A stretch of DNA of 21,006 nt from a virus, in the IMG/VR virus record IMGVR_UViG_3300045999_007227, positions 1-21,006 of that record. One strand, written 5' to 3'. Numbering within the stretch: the first letter of the stretch is position 1; every line of letters starts with the position of its first letter. A program made the position numbers and the translations under genes. Shown here piece by piece: positions 1 through 6,196 of this stretch. Below the pieces are notes generated by a model. It was given only the letters and a program-made list of their open reading frames with translations, had not been told where the DNA came from and did no database searches.

Positions 1-119
1 AAATTGAGAACGGCAGAAGGGAAGGGTTCGATCTCTGCCAGCCACGCGGCCTGCCACCCGAGCGGATGCCATGCCACGCTGGCTGCCTCAATGCCAGAGC
101 ACACTGATCCGAAACGCAT
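1..119 (-). CDS. DNA (cytosine-5) methyltransferase, N-terminal fragment
   Basis: Only the first 39 codons are inside the window; the gene runs off the left edge on the minus strand. The ATG at 119-117 overlaps the last base of the RuvC-like stop codon (TGATG), as expected for translationally coupled phage genes. The visible protein reads MRFGSVCSGIEAASVAW, then HPLGW and AEIEPFPSAVL. This matches motif I of cytosine-5 methyltransferases (the SAM-binding F-x-G-x-G-type loop, here FGSVCSGIEAAS) and the acidic segment after it, in the form common to phage Dcm-like enzymes. Such enzymes transfer a methyl group from SAM to C5 of cytosine and usually protect phage DNA from host restriction. The catalytic Pro-Cys motif and the target recognition domain are outside, so activity and specificity cannot be judged. 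Confidence 0.85.
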   Translation of the reverse strand, partial: MRFGSVCSGIEAASVAWHPLGWQAAWLAEIEPFPSAVLN

Positions 120-604
120 CATGATGTGACTTTCTCAATGCCCCAAGCAGCAATCAGCGCCGCCTCGGCCTTGCCGTCGTCCTTGACGCGCCTGAACTCC
201 CCGGCCTGCTGGGGCCAGCGGCGGGCGGCCTCGGCGCGTGCGGCGTCCTTGCCGGTGTTCAGCTTCATGGCGCGCTTCCAGCTGGCCGGGGTGACGGTCT
301 TGGCCGGGATGCCCATGCCGGCCAGCACGCCCAGCGCCAGCCCGTAGGCCTGGCCAAAGGCGAACATGGAGCTCACGCCCTGGCCGGGCATGGCGCCAAC
401 CTGCTCGACCACCGCGGTGGTGCCGTGGACGTTGTACAGGCGCAGCTCGGCGGCCAGCATCTCGGGGCTGACGCGGCGCTTGGCCTTGCCGTTGCTGACG
501 ATCTCGACGCTGGGCATGTCGAAGACCTGCACCAGGCTGCCGTCCGGCTCGAGGATGGCCACCGCGCCCGCGGCGCCTGGGTCGATGCCGATGATGAAGC
601 TCAT
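119..604 (-). CDS. RuvC-like Holliday junction resolvase
   Basis: A protein of 161 residues that begins MSFIIGIDPGAAGA, the first beta strand of the RuvC/RNase H fold with its first catalytic Asp (D8). Further acidic residues sit where the family has them: E67 in VVEQVGAMPG and D143/E147 in DDGKAEAALIA near the C-terminus. RuvC-type phage resolvases cut four-way or branched DNA before packaging or during recombination. I chose the ATG at 604 because it overlaps the upstream stop codon by four bases (ATGA) and directly opens the conserved strand. The in-frame extension to 652 only adds unconserved Arg/Gly-rich sequence. The gene lies in the leftward operon with an exonuclease and a Sak4-type ATPase, which fits a late step of phage recombination. 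Confidence 0.85.
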   Translation of the reverse strand: MSFIIGIDPGAAGAVAILEPDGSLVQVFDMPSVEIVSNGKAKRRVSPEMLAAELRLYNVHGTTAVVEQVGAMPGQGVSSMFAFGQAYGLALGVLAGMGIPAKTVTPASWKRAMKLNTGKDAARAEAARRWPQQAGEFRRVKDDGKAEAALIAAWGIEKVTS

Positions 605-1167
605 GCGTTGCGCTCCTTCAGCTTGGCCTTGACGGCCCGGGCGCATTCCCACGCATCAACGGTATTGCTGGCCATCTGGTGAACTTCCTCCTCGCTCAAC
701 GAGCGCCACTCGCGGCGGGGTGGGTGGGCGTAGATCGGGACGATGTGCTTTGCGGCTTCGCTGTTTCCGAGGTATTCCTCCAGTTCTTGCCGGGTATCAG
801 TCACCAACGACGGGGTGATCCTGTTGCGTTTCGCGTCGTCAGGTGATTGAACACTGTGCGCCACCGGCTCCTGCTCCTGCTCTACTTGCTGACGAGTCAG
901 ACCAGCGGTCATGTTGTCGATTTGAGTCAGTACCCCCATCAAATCTGGAAAGGGCTTCCAGTTCACAGCCGTGGCTTTGTAATGCTTCTCCCAAATTGCA
1001 ACCGCAAGACGCGAGGCATAGCCATATGCGGCAGGCTCCGGCTGCTCCAGCGCGGCGCGGAGGGCGGTGATGGCGCTCAGGCGGCGTGTGTAGCCAGCCA
1101 TCATCGGAGGCTCCATAGCTTCCAACGCCTCCAGCGCCTGCTTGGCTGCTTGCCTCAAGTCAGCCAT
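601..1167 (-). CDS. Hypothetical phage early protein
   Basis: A 188-residue protein of unknown function. It opens with an Ala/Leu/Glu-rich helix (MADLRQAAKQALEALEAME) and repeats the theme in ITALRAALEQPEPAAY. This pattern is common in small early proteins of proteobacterial phages, often followed by a QEPVAH segment and a C-terminal W-R-x-L-S-x-E-E-V stretch, both of which are present here (EQEPVAH, EWRSLSEEEVHQMA). No catalytic motif, signal peptide or membrane segment is visible. The ATG at 1167 has a purine-rich GGGGGA seven bases upstream. The start lies inside the end of the membrane-peptide gene (13-bp overlap) and the stop overlaps the RuvC-like start by four bases, so it is part of the same transcript. 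Confidence 0.7.
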   Translation of the reverse strand: MADLRQAAKQALEALEAMEPPMMAGYTRRLSAITALRAALEQPEPAAYGYASRLAVAIWEKHYKATAVNWKPFPDLMGVLTQIDNMTAGLTRQQVEQEQEPVAHSVQSPDDAKRNRITPSLVTDTRQELEEYLGNSEAAKHIVPIYAHPPRREWRSLSEEEVHQMASNTVDAWECARAVKAKLKERNA

Positions 1168-1283
1168 TGCAGAATCCCCCAGCCAAAGCCGACCACAAAG
1201 GCCAGCACACCCACCAAGGCCAACAGCACCAGGATGCGGGCGAAGCGCTCAAGTCCTTTGACGTCTTCGATGTTCTCTCTCAT
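1155..1283 (-). CDS. Small single-pass membrane protein (42 aa)
   Basis: A 42-residue ORF starting MRENIEDVKGLERFARI and followed by one strongly hydrophobic segment, about residues 17-38, rich in Leu, Val, Ala and Gly. Its ATG (1283-1281) overlaps the stop of the HNH-like gene in the ATGA arrangement, and its stop lies 13 bp inside the next gene. That packing is the main reason to accept so short an ORF. The charged N-terminus precedes the membrane segment and there is no signal-peptidase site, so it is probably a membrane-anchored peptide. Function is unknown; similar small membrane proteins are frequent in phage early operons. The same frame stays open upstream to 2066, but that part is antisense-type noise over the HNH-like gene. 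Confidence 0.55.
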   Translation of the reverse strand: MRENIEDVKGLERFARILVLLALVGVLAFVVGFGWGILQWLT

Positions 1284-1783
1284 GTTTTCACCATCAGTTG
1301 GAGGTAAGGGTTGCCGTAATCCTTCCACTTCGCGCCGCGCCGGATGGCCGACACCGTGGACTGGGTGATGCCGTACAGGGCCGCGATGTCGCGCTGCTTC
1401 ATCCCGTCGATGGCGCGGATCTCGGCCACCTGGGCCTCGGTCAGCTTGCCCCTGCGCCTGGCGCTCTGGGCCAGCTTGCGGCAGCGGGCCTGGTTGGTGT
1501 GCATCTGCGTCACCTTGGCGGTGCGCTGCTGGAGCTGCTGCCGGGTGACGGTGATGACGTGCTCGGGGTTCACGCACAGCGGGTTGCAGCAGCGCGCCGT
1601 CGCGTAGCGGCCCTCGACCTTCAGCTCCAGCGTCTGCGCGATCACCCGGCGCACCGCCTGGGGCCGGCCGTCGTGGCGCATGACCGGGGCCCGGCTGAGC
1701 CGCTGCACCGCGCCCGTCCACTCCCAGCACTCGCCCACCTCGTCGCTGCGGGCCTGCAGGTACGGGATGAGCCAGGTGGTCAC
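1280..1783 (-). CDS. HNH-endonuclease-like protein with C-terminal HTH
   Basis: A 167-residue protein in two parts. Residues 17-80 resemble the phage HNH homing-endonuclease core: CWEWTGA near the start and CCNPLCVNPEHV at 65-76. Residues 113-154 form a helix-turn-helix, with KLTEAQVAEIRAIDG then QRDIAALYGITQSTVSAIRRG and a trailing W, typical of the DNA-binding tail of such nucleases. The usual first His of the H-x-C-D-N-P-x-C-V-N-P-x-H motif appears to be Ala (A63 in ATARCC), so nuclease activity is doubtful; H75 and the Cys pairs that bind zinc remain. Translation probably starts at a GTG (1783) that overlaps the exonuclease stop by four bases, with GAGG eight bases upstream. It may act as a DNA-binding protein rather than a nuclease (inference). 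Confidence 0.65.
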   Translation of the reverse strand: MTTWLIPYLQARSDEVGECWEWTGAVQRLSRAPVMRHDGRPQAVRRVIAQTLELKVEGRYATARCCNPLCVNPEHVITVTRQQLQQRTAKVTQMHTNQARCRKLAQSARRRGKLTEAQVAEIRAIDGMKQRDIAALYGITQSTVSAIRRGAKWKDYGNPYLQLMVKT

Positions 1784-2976
1784 TGCAGCGCCTCAAGCTG
1801 CTTGAGGCTGGCCGCGATCTTCTTGCGGCTTTCGCGCTTGGCCGGCGTGTCGGGCTTGCTCGGCACCGCGTCCAGGTCGTCGCTCGGCATGTCATCGAAC
1901 GGCGTGCGCGGGGCCACGCTGCCCGACACCACGGTGGCGCCAGGGAACTCGGCCTTCGTCTCCACCGCGTCGGGCAGGACCGCACCCGGGCACCGGTGCA
2001 GCTCGGTGCTGCTGAACACCGGGCCGTAGGTGGTGTCGTGCGGCATGTCGGCCGGGCCGTTGACAAACGTCTTGCCCGACTCGCGGTGCCGATACGCCAC
2101 CCAGGTGCTGCCGCCGTCCACCGGCTCGGCGTAGGGCACCAGGCCGGGGATCATCAGGTGGTCCTCGCAGCCCTCGCGCTGCTCCTGCACGGTCAGGTGT
2201 TCGTTGTGGCTGTCGCAGCGCCATGCTGCATTCTCAACGGGCGACGCATGGCAACACGTCCTGCAGTTGGCCTCCGCAGCCACGCCCTGGTGGCAGTGCT
2301 TGTAGAACCCGCAGAACTTGCATTGCCAGTGCGTCGGATCCTCGCTGAGCCTGTCAGGCGGCGCCGTCATGCTGATGAGCTTCTCGGCGCGGGCCAGCAG
2401 CTGGTCGAACCTGGCCTGGTCGAACTCCACCCACTCCACGTAGACGTCGTCGGTGTCCTTGTCCACCGCCATGTACAGCGCCCGCGTTAGCTCCATCAGG
2501 CCCATGTAGACCTGCATCTGGTCGTAATGCTGCGGCTTGCCTTCGCGCACGCGCTTGGCCACGACGTCCAGGAACGACTTGTGGCTGTGCGTCTTGAACT
2601 CCAGCACCGCGGGCGTCTTTGGCCCCTCGGGCAGGCCCTTGGCCACACCGTCCAGGCTGCCGCCAAAGTGCCCGTTGAGCGCGCTGACGCGCCACTGGTC
2701 GCCCGTGGCAGGGTCGGTGTCCCAGACCTGGGCGCCGATGCCGCGCAGCTCCTCCAGCAGTCGCGGCTCCTCGCGCTTGCCGGTGTCGAACAAGCGCAGG
2801 ATGCGGCCCTTGAACTCGGGCTTGAGCACCCAGCGCCAGGTCATCCAGACGTTGCGGTCGCACGGGTGGCCAATCAGACTGGCCCCCATGTGCGGCCGGT
2901 GCTCTTGGGGCTTGCTTTCGTACCACCGCACGATGGCGGTGGCCGTGCTGTGCGGAGACTCAGGCAGCGCCGCCAT
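1780..2976 (-). CDS. Cas4/RecB-like PD-(D/E)XK nuclease
   Basis: A 398-residue protein with the core of RecB/Cas4-type exonucleases. It has GSLDG with D109, LEFK with E126 and K128, and the downstream QMQVY (Q153, Y157) that matches the QxxxY motif. Four cysteines sit in the Cas4/AddB iron-sulfur arrangement: C39 (GHPCDRN), then C219, C222 and C228. The protein is much longer than the core because about 160 residues follow, including a second Cys/His cluster (C238, C241, C254, C270, H273). The likely role is resection of DNA ends to produce single strands for recombination; it is the exonuclease partner of the Sak4-like ATPase and DUF669 protein upstream. The ATG at 2976 is preferred because a GGGG purine run lies six bases before it; a TTG at 2982 would overlap the upstream stop. 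Confidence 0.8.
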   Translation of the reverse strand: MAALPESPHSTATAIVRWYESKPQEHRPHMGASLIGHPCDRNVWMTWRWVLKPEFKGRILRLFDTGKREEPRLLEELRGIGAQVWDTDPATGDQWRVSALNGHFGGSLDGVAKGLPEGPKTPAVLEFKTHSHKSFLDVVAKRVREGKPQHYDQMQVYMGLMELTRALYMAVDKDTDDVYVEWVEFDQARFDQLLARAEKLISMTAPPDRLSEDPTHWQCKFCGFYKHCHQGVAAEANCRTCCHASPVENAAWRCDSHNEHLTVQEQREGCEDHLMIPGLVPYAEPVDGGSTWVAYRHRESGKTFVNGPADMPHDTTYGPVFSSTELHRCPGAVLPDAVETKAEFPGATVVSGSVAPRTPFDDMPSDDLDAVPSKPDTPAKRESRKKIAASLKQLEALQ

Positions 2977-2978
2977 GG

Positions 2979-3461
2979 TCAACCCCAGGGCCGTGCAGCC
3001 TTGGCCGGCGCGGCAGCGGGCGGGGGAGGCGGCGTGTTCTTCAGCTTGGCCGGGCTGACAGGCGCGCCCGTGATGGCGCGGTAGTTCCAGATGACGTTGC
3101 GGGTGTCGTCCTTTTTGTCGATGCCCACCTCGGCCACGAAGGGCCTGTCGTGCATCTGCTCGCTGTCGTCCACCTCATCCAGGCCGAGCGCCACACACAG
3201 CCGGGCAAGCTGCTCCTGCGCGATCTTCACAGTCTGCAGTGACGGGTTGTCGAGGTTCAGCCGCTCCCAGTGCCGGCGGCCGGTGTGCTCACCCGAGATG
3301 ATGTGCATCTCGAGCTCCAGGTAGTTCCCGTCGCCGCGTTTCGTGGGCTTGGTGGTGGACTTGACCACCATCATCTCGTACTCACCCGCGGGCAGCGGGC
3401 CGTAGGACGTGTTGCGCTCCTCGATCTGGATCGAGCTCGCCTTGAAGTTCAGTGATGCCAT
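2979..3461 (-). CDS. DUF669 family protein, ssDNA-binding-like
   Basis: A 160-residue protein with the DUF669 pattern: GPLPAGEYEMMVVKS, TKRGDGNYLELEMHI, SGEHTGRRHWERLNLDNPS and a helix ending in LARLCVALGLDEVDD. Members are found in phage replication/recombination clusters next to Sak4, Erf or Red-type recombinases and are thought to bind single-stranded DNA. The C-terminus is a low-complexity Pro/Ala tail (about residues 143-157), comparable in layout to the disordered tail of SSB proteins, although the acidic tip of true SSBs is missing (it ends ARPWG). The ATG at 3461 has GGAG upstream. It lies between the exonuclease and the ATPase genes. The ssDNA-binding role is family-level inference, not seen directly. 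Confidence 0.75.
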   Translation of the reverse strand: MASLNFKASSIQIEERNTSYGPLPAGEYEMMVVKSTTKPTKRGDGNYLELEMHIISGEHTGRRHWERLNLDNPSLQTVKIAQEQLARLCVALGLDEVDDSEQMHDRPFVAEVGIDKKDDTRNVIWNYRAITGAPVSPAKLKNTPPPPPAAAPAKAARPWG

Positions 3462-3465
3462 GGTT

Positions 3466-3678
3466 TCAGTTCTCCGTGGTTGCGGTTTCGGGTTCGGATT
3501 CGGTGGCGACCGTCTCCAGTTGGATGCCGGCGCCCATCAGTTTGGCCACCAGGGCAGCGCTGGCGGCCTTGACGCCGAATTGCTGGCTGGTGACGTGGCG
3601 CAGGGCGCGGGCAGGGTTAGGTGCATCCACCAAACGGGTGTCGTGGTTGGCGGTGTCGGTGATGACGTACAGGGGCAT
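3466..3678 (-). CDS. Hypothetical small protein (70 aa)
   Basis: A 70-residue ORF starting MPLYVITDTANHDTRLVDAP, followed by NPARALRHVTSQQFGVKAAS. The sequence suggests a short beta strand and then helices, with an acidic Thr/Glu-rich end. The layout 'xxYVITDxxNxxxRLVxAxNPAxALRHV' is one I associate with small conserved proteins of phage recombination operons, with no known function. The ATG at 3678 has GAGAAG upstream, and the gene sits with gaps of 12 bp (to the ATPase) and 4 bp (to DUF669), consistent with a real operon member. Confidence 0.65.
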   Translation of the reverse strand: MPLYVITDTANHDTRLVDAPNPARALRHVTSQQFGVKAASAALVAKLMGAGIQLETVATESEPETATTEN

Positions 3679-3690
3679 GGTCTTCTCGGT

Positions 3691-4437
3691 TCAGGTTTGT
3701 GATGCCGCCAAAGCGGCTGCGAATGCCTCCCAAGAGAGAGGCATGTTCTTGAGGCCAAACCGGTTGCCGCCCATGTGAGCGGGGTGGGGTTCGACATGGA
3801 GAATGCGGTCGCCCGTCGTGCGGGCCTTGGTTTCCTTGTTGCCGTAGCCGGCGTCTGTCTGCGTCGTGACCACGCGGTAGTTGGCCCAGCCGATGACGTC
3901 GGCCCACTCCTGCACCAGGGCAGCGGCGCGGTCGTGCAGCTTTAGCACGTACTGGTCGTACCCGTCGTGCAGCGGTGATTCGAAGCGCTTGATCTTGTCG
4001 TGCGCGATCAGGATCACGGCCATGTTGCGGCGCTGGCGCAGCTCCTCCAGGCCGTTGAGCAGCGTGCGCCACTCATCAGCCGCGGCCAGGTAGCCCTTGC
4101 CATAGCCCGGCGCCTCGATGCTGGCCCACTTGTTCTGCTCACAGACGTGGGCGTGCACCAGGGGCTCGAGCCAGTCGAGCGAGTCCATGAACACGGTGTT
4201 GAAGTCGTGCTCTTCCTTCAGCAGCGTGCCGATGGCCTGGTAGACCTCCTGCAGGCTTGAGGCCAGCGGGAAGGCTGAGGCATCGACCGCGTCGGCGCCG
4301 TCCTCAGTCAGGATGCCCACCGCGTTGGGGGCGCTGGCCGCGAAGGTGGTCTTGCCCAGTTTGTTCGGGCCACAGATCACGATCTTGGGGGCGCGCAGGC
4401 GGCGAGTCTTGGAGATGGAAGCGAGGTTGAAGGCCAT
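3691..4437 (-). CDS. Sak4-like RecA-fold ATPase (phage nucleotide-binding protein)
   Basis: A 248-residue protein with a Walker A motif at residues 23-30 (GPNKLGKT). A Walker B strand (NTVFMDSLDWLE, D85) and a following VILIAHDKIKRF strand also match RecA-core ATPases. This is the compact RecA-like family called Sak4 or AAA_24 phage nucleotide-binding protein, which promotes single-strand annealing or strand exchange with a partner ssDNA-binding protein. Its length is normal for the family and no key residue is missing. It lies three bases downstream of a conserved small gene and shortly upstream of DUF669 and the exonuclease, which is the usual company for Sak4. Assignment to Sak4 rather than another RecA-like subgroup is by pattern and context. 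Confidence 0.8.
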   Translation of the reverse strand: MAFNLASISKTRRLRAPKIVICGPNKLGKTTFAASAPNAVGILTEDGADAVDASAFPLASSLQEVYQAIGTLLKEEHDFNTVFMDSLDWLEPLVHAHVCEQNKWASIEAPGYGKGYLAAADEWRTLLNGLEELRQRRNMAVILIAHDKIKRFESPLHDGYDQYVLKLHDRAAALVQEWADVIGWANYRVVTTQTDAGYGNKETKARTTGDRILHVEPHPAHMGGNRFGLKNMPLSWEAFAAALAASQT

Positions 4438-4440
4438 GGC

Positions 4441-4824
4441 TCACTCCTTCCACTTGATGCTGACGCCGGTCTTGGCCGGCTTCGTCTCCACTGCGGCGGC
4501 GATCTGCCCCCACAGCTTGGGGCTCTCGTTGCGGATGGCCTTCAGGCGCGTCTCATCGGCCTCGACCTTGGTCTTGACCGGGCGCACGTCGTCAGGCCAT
4601 GCGCCCGTCAGGGCGATCAGCTTGTCGATGTCCACCTTGTAAGTGACGCGTCCGGTGAGGGTGATCTTGGCGCCGCGGGGCGTGCTGAAGGACTCGCTGC
4701 CTTCTTCCTTGGCCGGGTGAAGCTTGAGGATCTTCTCCTCGATGTCGATGCGCTCGGCCTTGGCGGCGTCTTCCTTCTCTTTGGCGATGGCCCATTCAGT
4801 GGCCAGTTGGTCTATCGGTTCCAT
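4441..4824 (-). CDS. Conserved phage protein adjacent to Sak4-like ATPase
   Basis: A 127-residue protein beginning MEPIDQLATEWAIAKEKEDA. A charged helix (about residues 8-35) precedes a beta-rich segment (RGAKITLTGRVTYKVDID) and a C-terminal part ending in VETKPAKTGVSIKWKE. I recognise the layout 'WAxAKxxEDAAxxERIxIEExI ... ITxTGxxxYKxDxDK ... RPVKxKxExDETxLK ... KPAKTxVxIK' as a family that accompanies recombination ATPases in many phages; no biochemical role is known to me. I chose the ATG at 4824 because AAAGGAA lies at a good distance upstream. The longer in-frame ORF (to 4971) overlaps the zinc-ribbon gene and has no conserved content. Confidence 0.75.
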   Translation of the reverse strand: MEPIDQLATEWAIAKEKEDAAKAERIDIEEKILKLHPAKEEGSESFSTPRGAKITLTGRVTYKVDIDKLIALTGAWPDDVRPVKTKVEADETRLKAIRNESPKLWGQIAAAVETKPAKTGVSIKWKE

Positions 4825-4867
4825 GTGATTCCTTTCGTGGGTCAAAACAGGGCGTCTTCCAGGCCCT

Positions 4868-5083
4868 TCAGGGCTTCTCGTTGTTGCTGGGAACGGGTGA
4901 GTGCCACACCTGTGCCAAAAGGCCACCAGGCGGGACAGGTTGGGGTTCGTCGGCCTTCGGGCGTACACCACTGATCACGGCTTCGTTGGTGGTGAAGCGG
5001 TGGCCGTTGCGGCACTCCCGGCGCCGACGTGGCCCGCGCTTGGTGATCACCTCGGTTTGCGCGTCGCATGCGGGGCACCTCAC
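4868..5083 (-). CDS. NrdR-like small zinc-ribbon protein
   Basis: A 71-residue protein whose first 34 residues match the zinc ribbon of NrdR: MRCPACDAQTEV, then TKRGPRRRRECRNGHRFTT and NE. Probable metal ligands are C3, C6, C24 and H28; the second Cys pair of NrdR is replaced by a C-x3-H pair, a variant seen in phage-encoded ribbons. There is no ATP-cone domain, so it is not a full NrdR. The basic RRRR stretch suggests nucleic-acid binding, and the Pro-rich tail looks disordered. It starts at a GTG (5083) that overlaps the upstream stop by four bases (GTGA). The function is unknown; a small transcription-related role is an inference. Confidence 0.7.
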   Translation of the reverse strand: MRCPACDAQTEVITKRGPRRRRECRNGHRFTTNEAVISGVRPKADEPQPVPPGGLLAQVWHSPVPSNNEKP

Positions 5084-5247
5084 ACCAGCACCAAGATCAG
5101 GATGATCAGGAGCGTGATGACAACCACAGACGCTGCGCCGAGAAACTCAATCTCGCGGCCGTCGTCGTTCTGGAGCTCGCAGGCCTCGGGTGCTGGGCAG
5201 GGCTTGCGTCCCTGGTCGCACGGGCCGGTGCAGTGCTTGCAGCTCAT
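5080..5247 (-). CDS. Small Cys-rich membrane protein (55 aa)
   Basis: A 55-residue ORF starting MSCKHCTGPCDQGRKPCPAP. Five cysteines (C3, C6, C10, C17, C23) precede an acidic linker and one hydrophobic C-terminal segment (about residues 39-55) rich in Val, Leu and Ile. The ATG at 5247 overlaps the upstream stop codon (ATGA) and its own stop overlaps the GTG of the zinc-ribbon gene, so the gene is locked into the operon at both ends. The Cys-rich N-terminal head could bind a metal ion, with the protein anchored by its C-terminal tail. No function is known. Phages of Burkholderiales often carry tiny proteins of this design (recollection, not a search). Confidence 0.6.
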   Translation of the reverse strand: MSCKHCTGPCDQGRKPCPAPEACELQNDDGREIEFLGAASVVVITLLIILILVLV

Positions 5248-5420
5248 GCAACCACCGCGTAAGCCAGCAGCACGGACATGCCGATGATGGAAGCCCAGGC
5301 CACGACGGCCTCGAGCGCAGACATCGGGGCGCGGTAGCGCTCCACGCTGTAGGCCCACTGCCTGTCGCGGGGGAAAGCCTCGCGGAGGGTGCGGGGGAAG
5401 CGGCGCGTGGTGTCGTTCAC
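5244..5420 (-). CDS. Small membrane protein, first gene of the leftward operon
   Basis: A 58-residue protein if it starts at the GTG at 5420 (MNDTTRRFPRTLREAFPRD), with GGAG seven bases upstream. The N-terminal motif 'TTRRFPRTLREAFP' is shared by many small phage early membrane proteins as I recall them. One hydrophobic segment spans about residues 37-57. The ORF could extend upstream to 5474, but that would add unconserved sequence and run into the inverted repeat in front of the operon. Its stop overlaps the ATG of the next gene. Since it is the first gene after a gap of about 115 bp that follows the repressor terminator, the early leftward promoter should lie just upstream. Confidence 0.6.
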   Translation of the reverse strand: MNDTTRRFPRTLREAFPRDRQWAYSVERYRAPMSALEAVVAWASIIGMSVLLAYAVVA

Positions 5421-5438
5421 GTTCGGGCTCCGGTTGCG

Positions 5439-5485
5439 TTGTGTTGCTGTGAATTCTGCTCCACGTTGAGACATTCACAACACAA
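5439..5485. promoter_or_regulatory. Inverted repeat, possible operator/promoter of the leftward operon
   Basis: The left arm TTGTGTTGctgTGAAT (5439-5454) is matched by ATTCACAACACAA (5473-5485). The arms are complementary over 13 positions apart from a 3-base insertion in the left arm, and they are separated by 18 bp. On the minus strand the repeat contains a weak promoter candidate, TTGTGA, 16 bp, CAGAAT. It lies in the only non-coding gap between the repressor terminator and the first gene of the left operon, so a role in controlling that operon is likely but unproven. Confidence 0.45.
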
Positions 5486-5489
5486 GCCC

Positions 5490-5517
5490 GACAAAAATAC
5501 AGGGACATTGGTCCCTG
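5490..5517 (-). terminator. Rho-independent terminator after the repressor gene
   Basis: Read on the minus strand, a perfect 7-bp stem CAGGGAC / GTCCCTG with a 4-base loop (CAAT) is followed by TATTTTTG. It begins about 20 bp past the stop of the repressor gene. A T-rich tract follows the stem only on this strand, so it should end repressor transcription and separate it from the left operon. The stem is short, so efficiency may be moderate. Confidence 0.65.
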
Positions 5518-5537
5518 CGCAAGTCAGCCGGAAGGGG

Positions 5538-6122
5538 TCAGGGCCGCGGCTTGATCCAAAGAACCATGGACGTCCAAGCGATCTGCGCGTCCGACAGGAT
5601 CTCCATCGACGGCCACAGCACCAGGTTACAGGTGTCCCTGCGGTAGCCACGGCGGACCACTGCCATCACCTGCTTGCCGTCCGCAGTGGCCACTAAGCAG
5701 AGCTGGTCGATGTTCTTTTCAGGAGGCAGTTGGGCCGGCGTAACGAACAGCATCCACCTATCTTTGATTGACGCGTGCGATCGCACCTGCACCGCGTAAG
5801 TGCCCACAGGGCAGTCGGCCGGGCCCTTGGCCAGGTCGTGCGTGCCTCGAGGCATGAGCGTCACGGCACCGTGCTCGTTGACGTGCGCTGCCACGGGGCT
5901 GTTGTGGATATCCTCGCTCACCTCAATGCCTGCGTTGCGCAGCACTTCGTTGAGCGGAACGCCAAGGATCACCGAGATCTGATGCGCATCATGTGGCGTG
6001 ATCTTTCGCTGACCCTTGAACATTAAGGAGACGGCGGCAGGGTCGATATCCAGCATCTTGGCCAACTTTCGCTGAGACAGTTGCTTGTCTTGTAACCGTT
6101 CGCGGAACCACTGAGTGTTCAT
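5538..6122 (-). CDS. CI-like repressor (HTH plus degenerate S24-like domain)
   Basis: A 194-residue protein. Residues 5-60 form an XRE-type helix-turn-helix domain (SQRKLAKMLDIDPAAVSLMF is the core). Residues 105-194 resemble the C-terminal dimerisation domain of S24/LexA-type repressors: YAVQVRSHASIKDRWMLFV, then a strand pair ending in VMAVVRRGYRRDTCNLVLW. The usual catalytic GDSM becomes HASI (Ser may be kept) and the Lys position appears to be Arg, so RecA-stimulated self-cleavage looks impaired. It is divergent from a Cro-like gene across a gap with two palindromes, the classical immunity layout. The ATG at 6122 is the only sensible start, with AAAGG upstream. Function as the prophage repressor is inferred from context and the HTH. 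Confidence 0.8.
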   Translation of the reverse strand: MNTQWFRERLQDKQLSQRKLAKMLDIDPAAVSLMFKGQRKITPHDAHQISVILGVPLNEVLRNAGIEVSEDIHNSPVAAHVNEHGAVTLMPRGTHDLAKGPADCPVGTYAVQVRSHASIKDRWMLFVTPAQLPPEKNIDQLCLVATADGKQVMAVVRRGYRRDTCNLVLWPSMEILSDAQIAWTSMVLWIKPRP

Positions 6123-6181
6123 GTTCGGGGGCCTTTTCGGCAGCTATTTCCAGGTGCGGGCATGGTGACATCTGCTCTACG

Positions 6182-6196
6182 TTGCGTCAAACGCAA
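6182..6196. promoter_or_regulatory. Operator candidate 1 in the divergent control region
   Basis: A perfect palindrome, TTGCGT-caa-ACGCAA, lies between the repressor and the Cro-like gene. The TTGCG/CGCAA half-sites recur in the second candidate, which supports a shared binding protein (CI-like or Cro-like). It overlaps the -10 of a leftward promoter candidate. Confidence 0.6.

Noticed and set aside
1298-2029. Plus-strand ORF (243 codons) in the left operon
   Set aside because: Antisense to two overlapping genes with clear family features; composition is a shadow of high-GC third positions.
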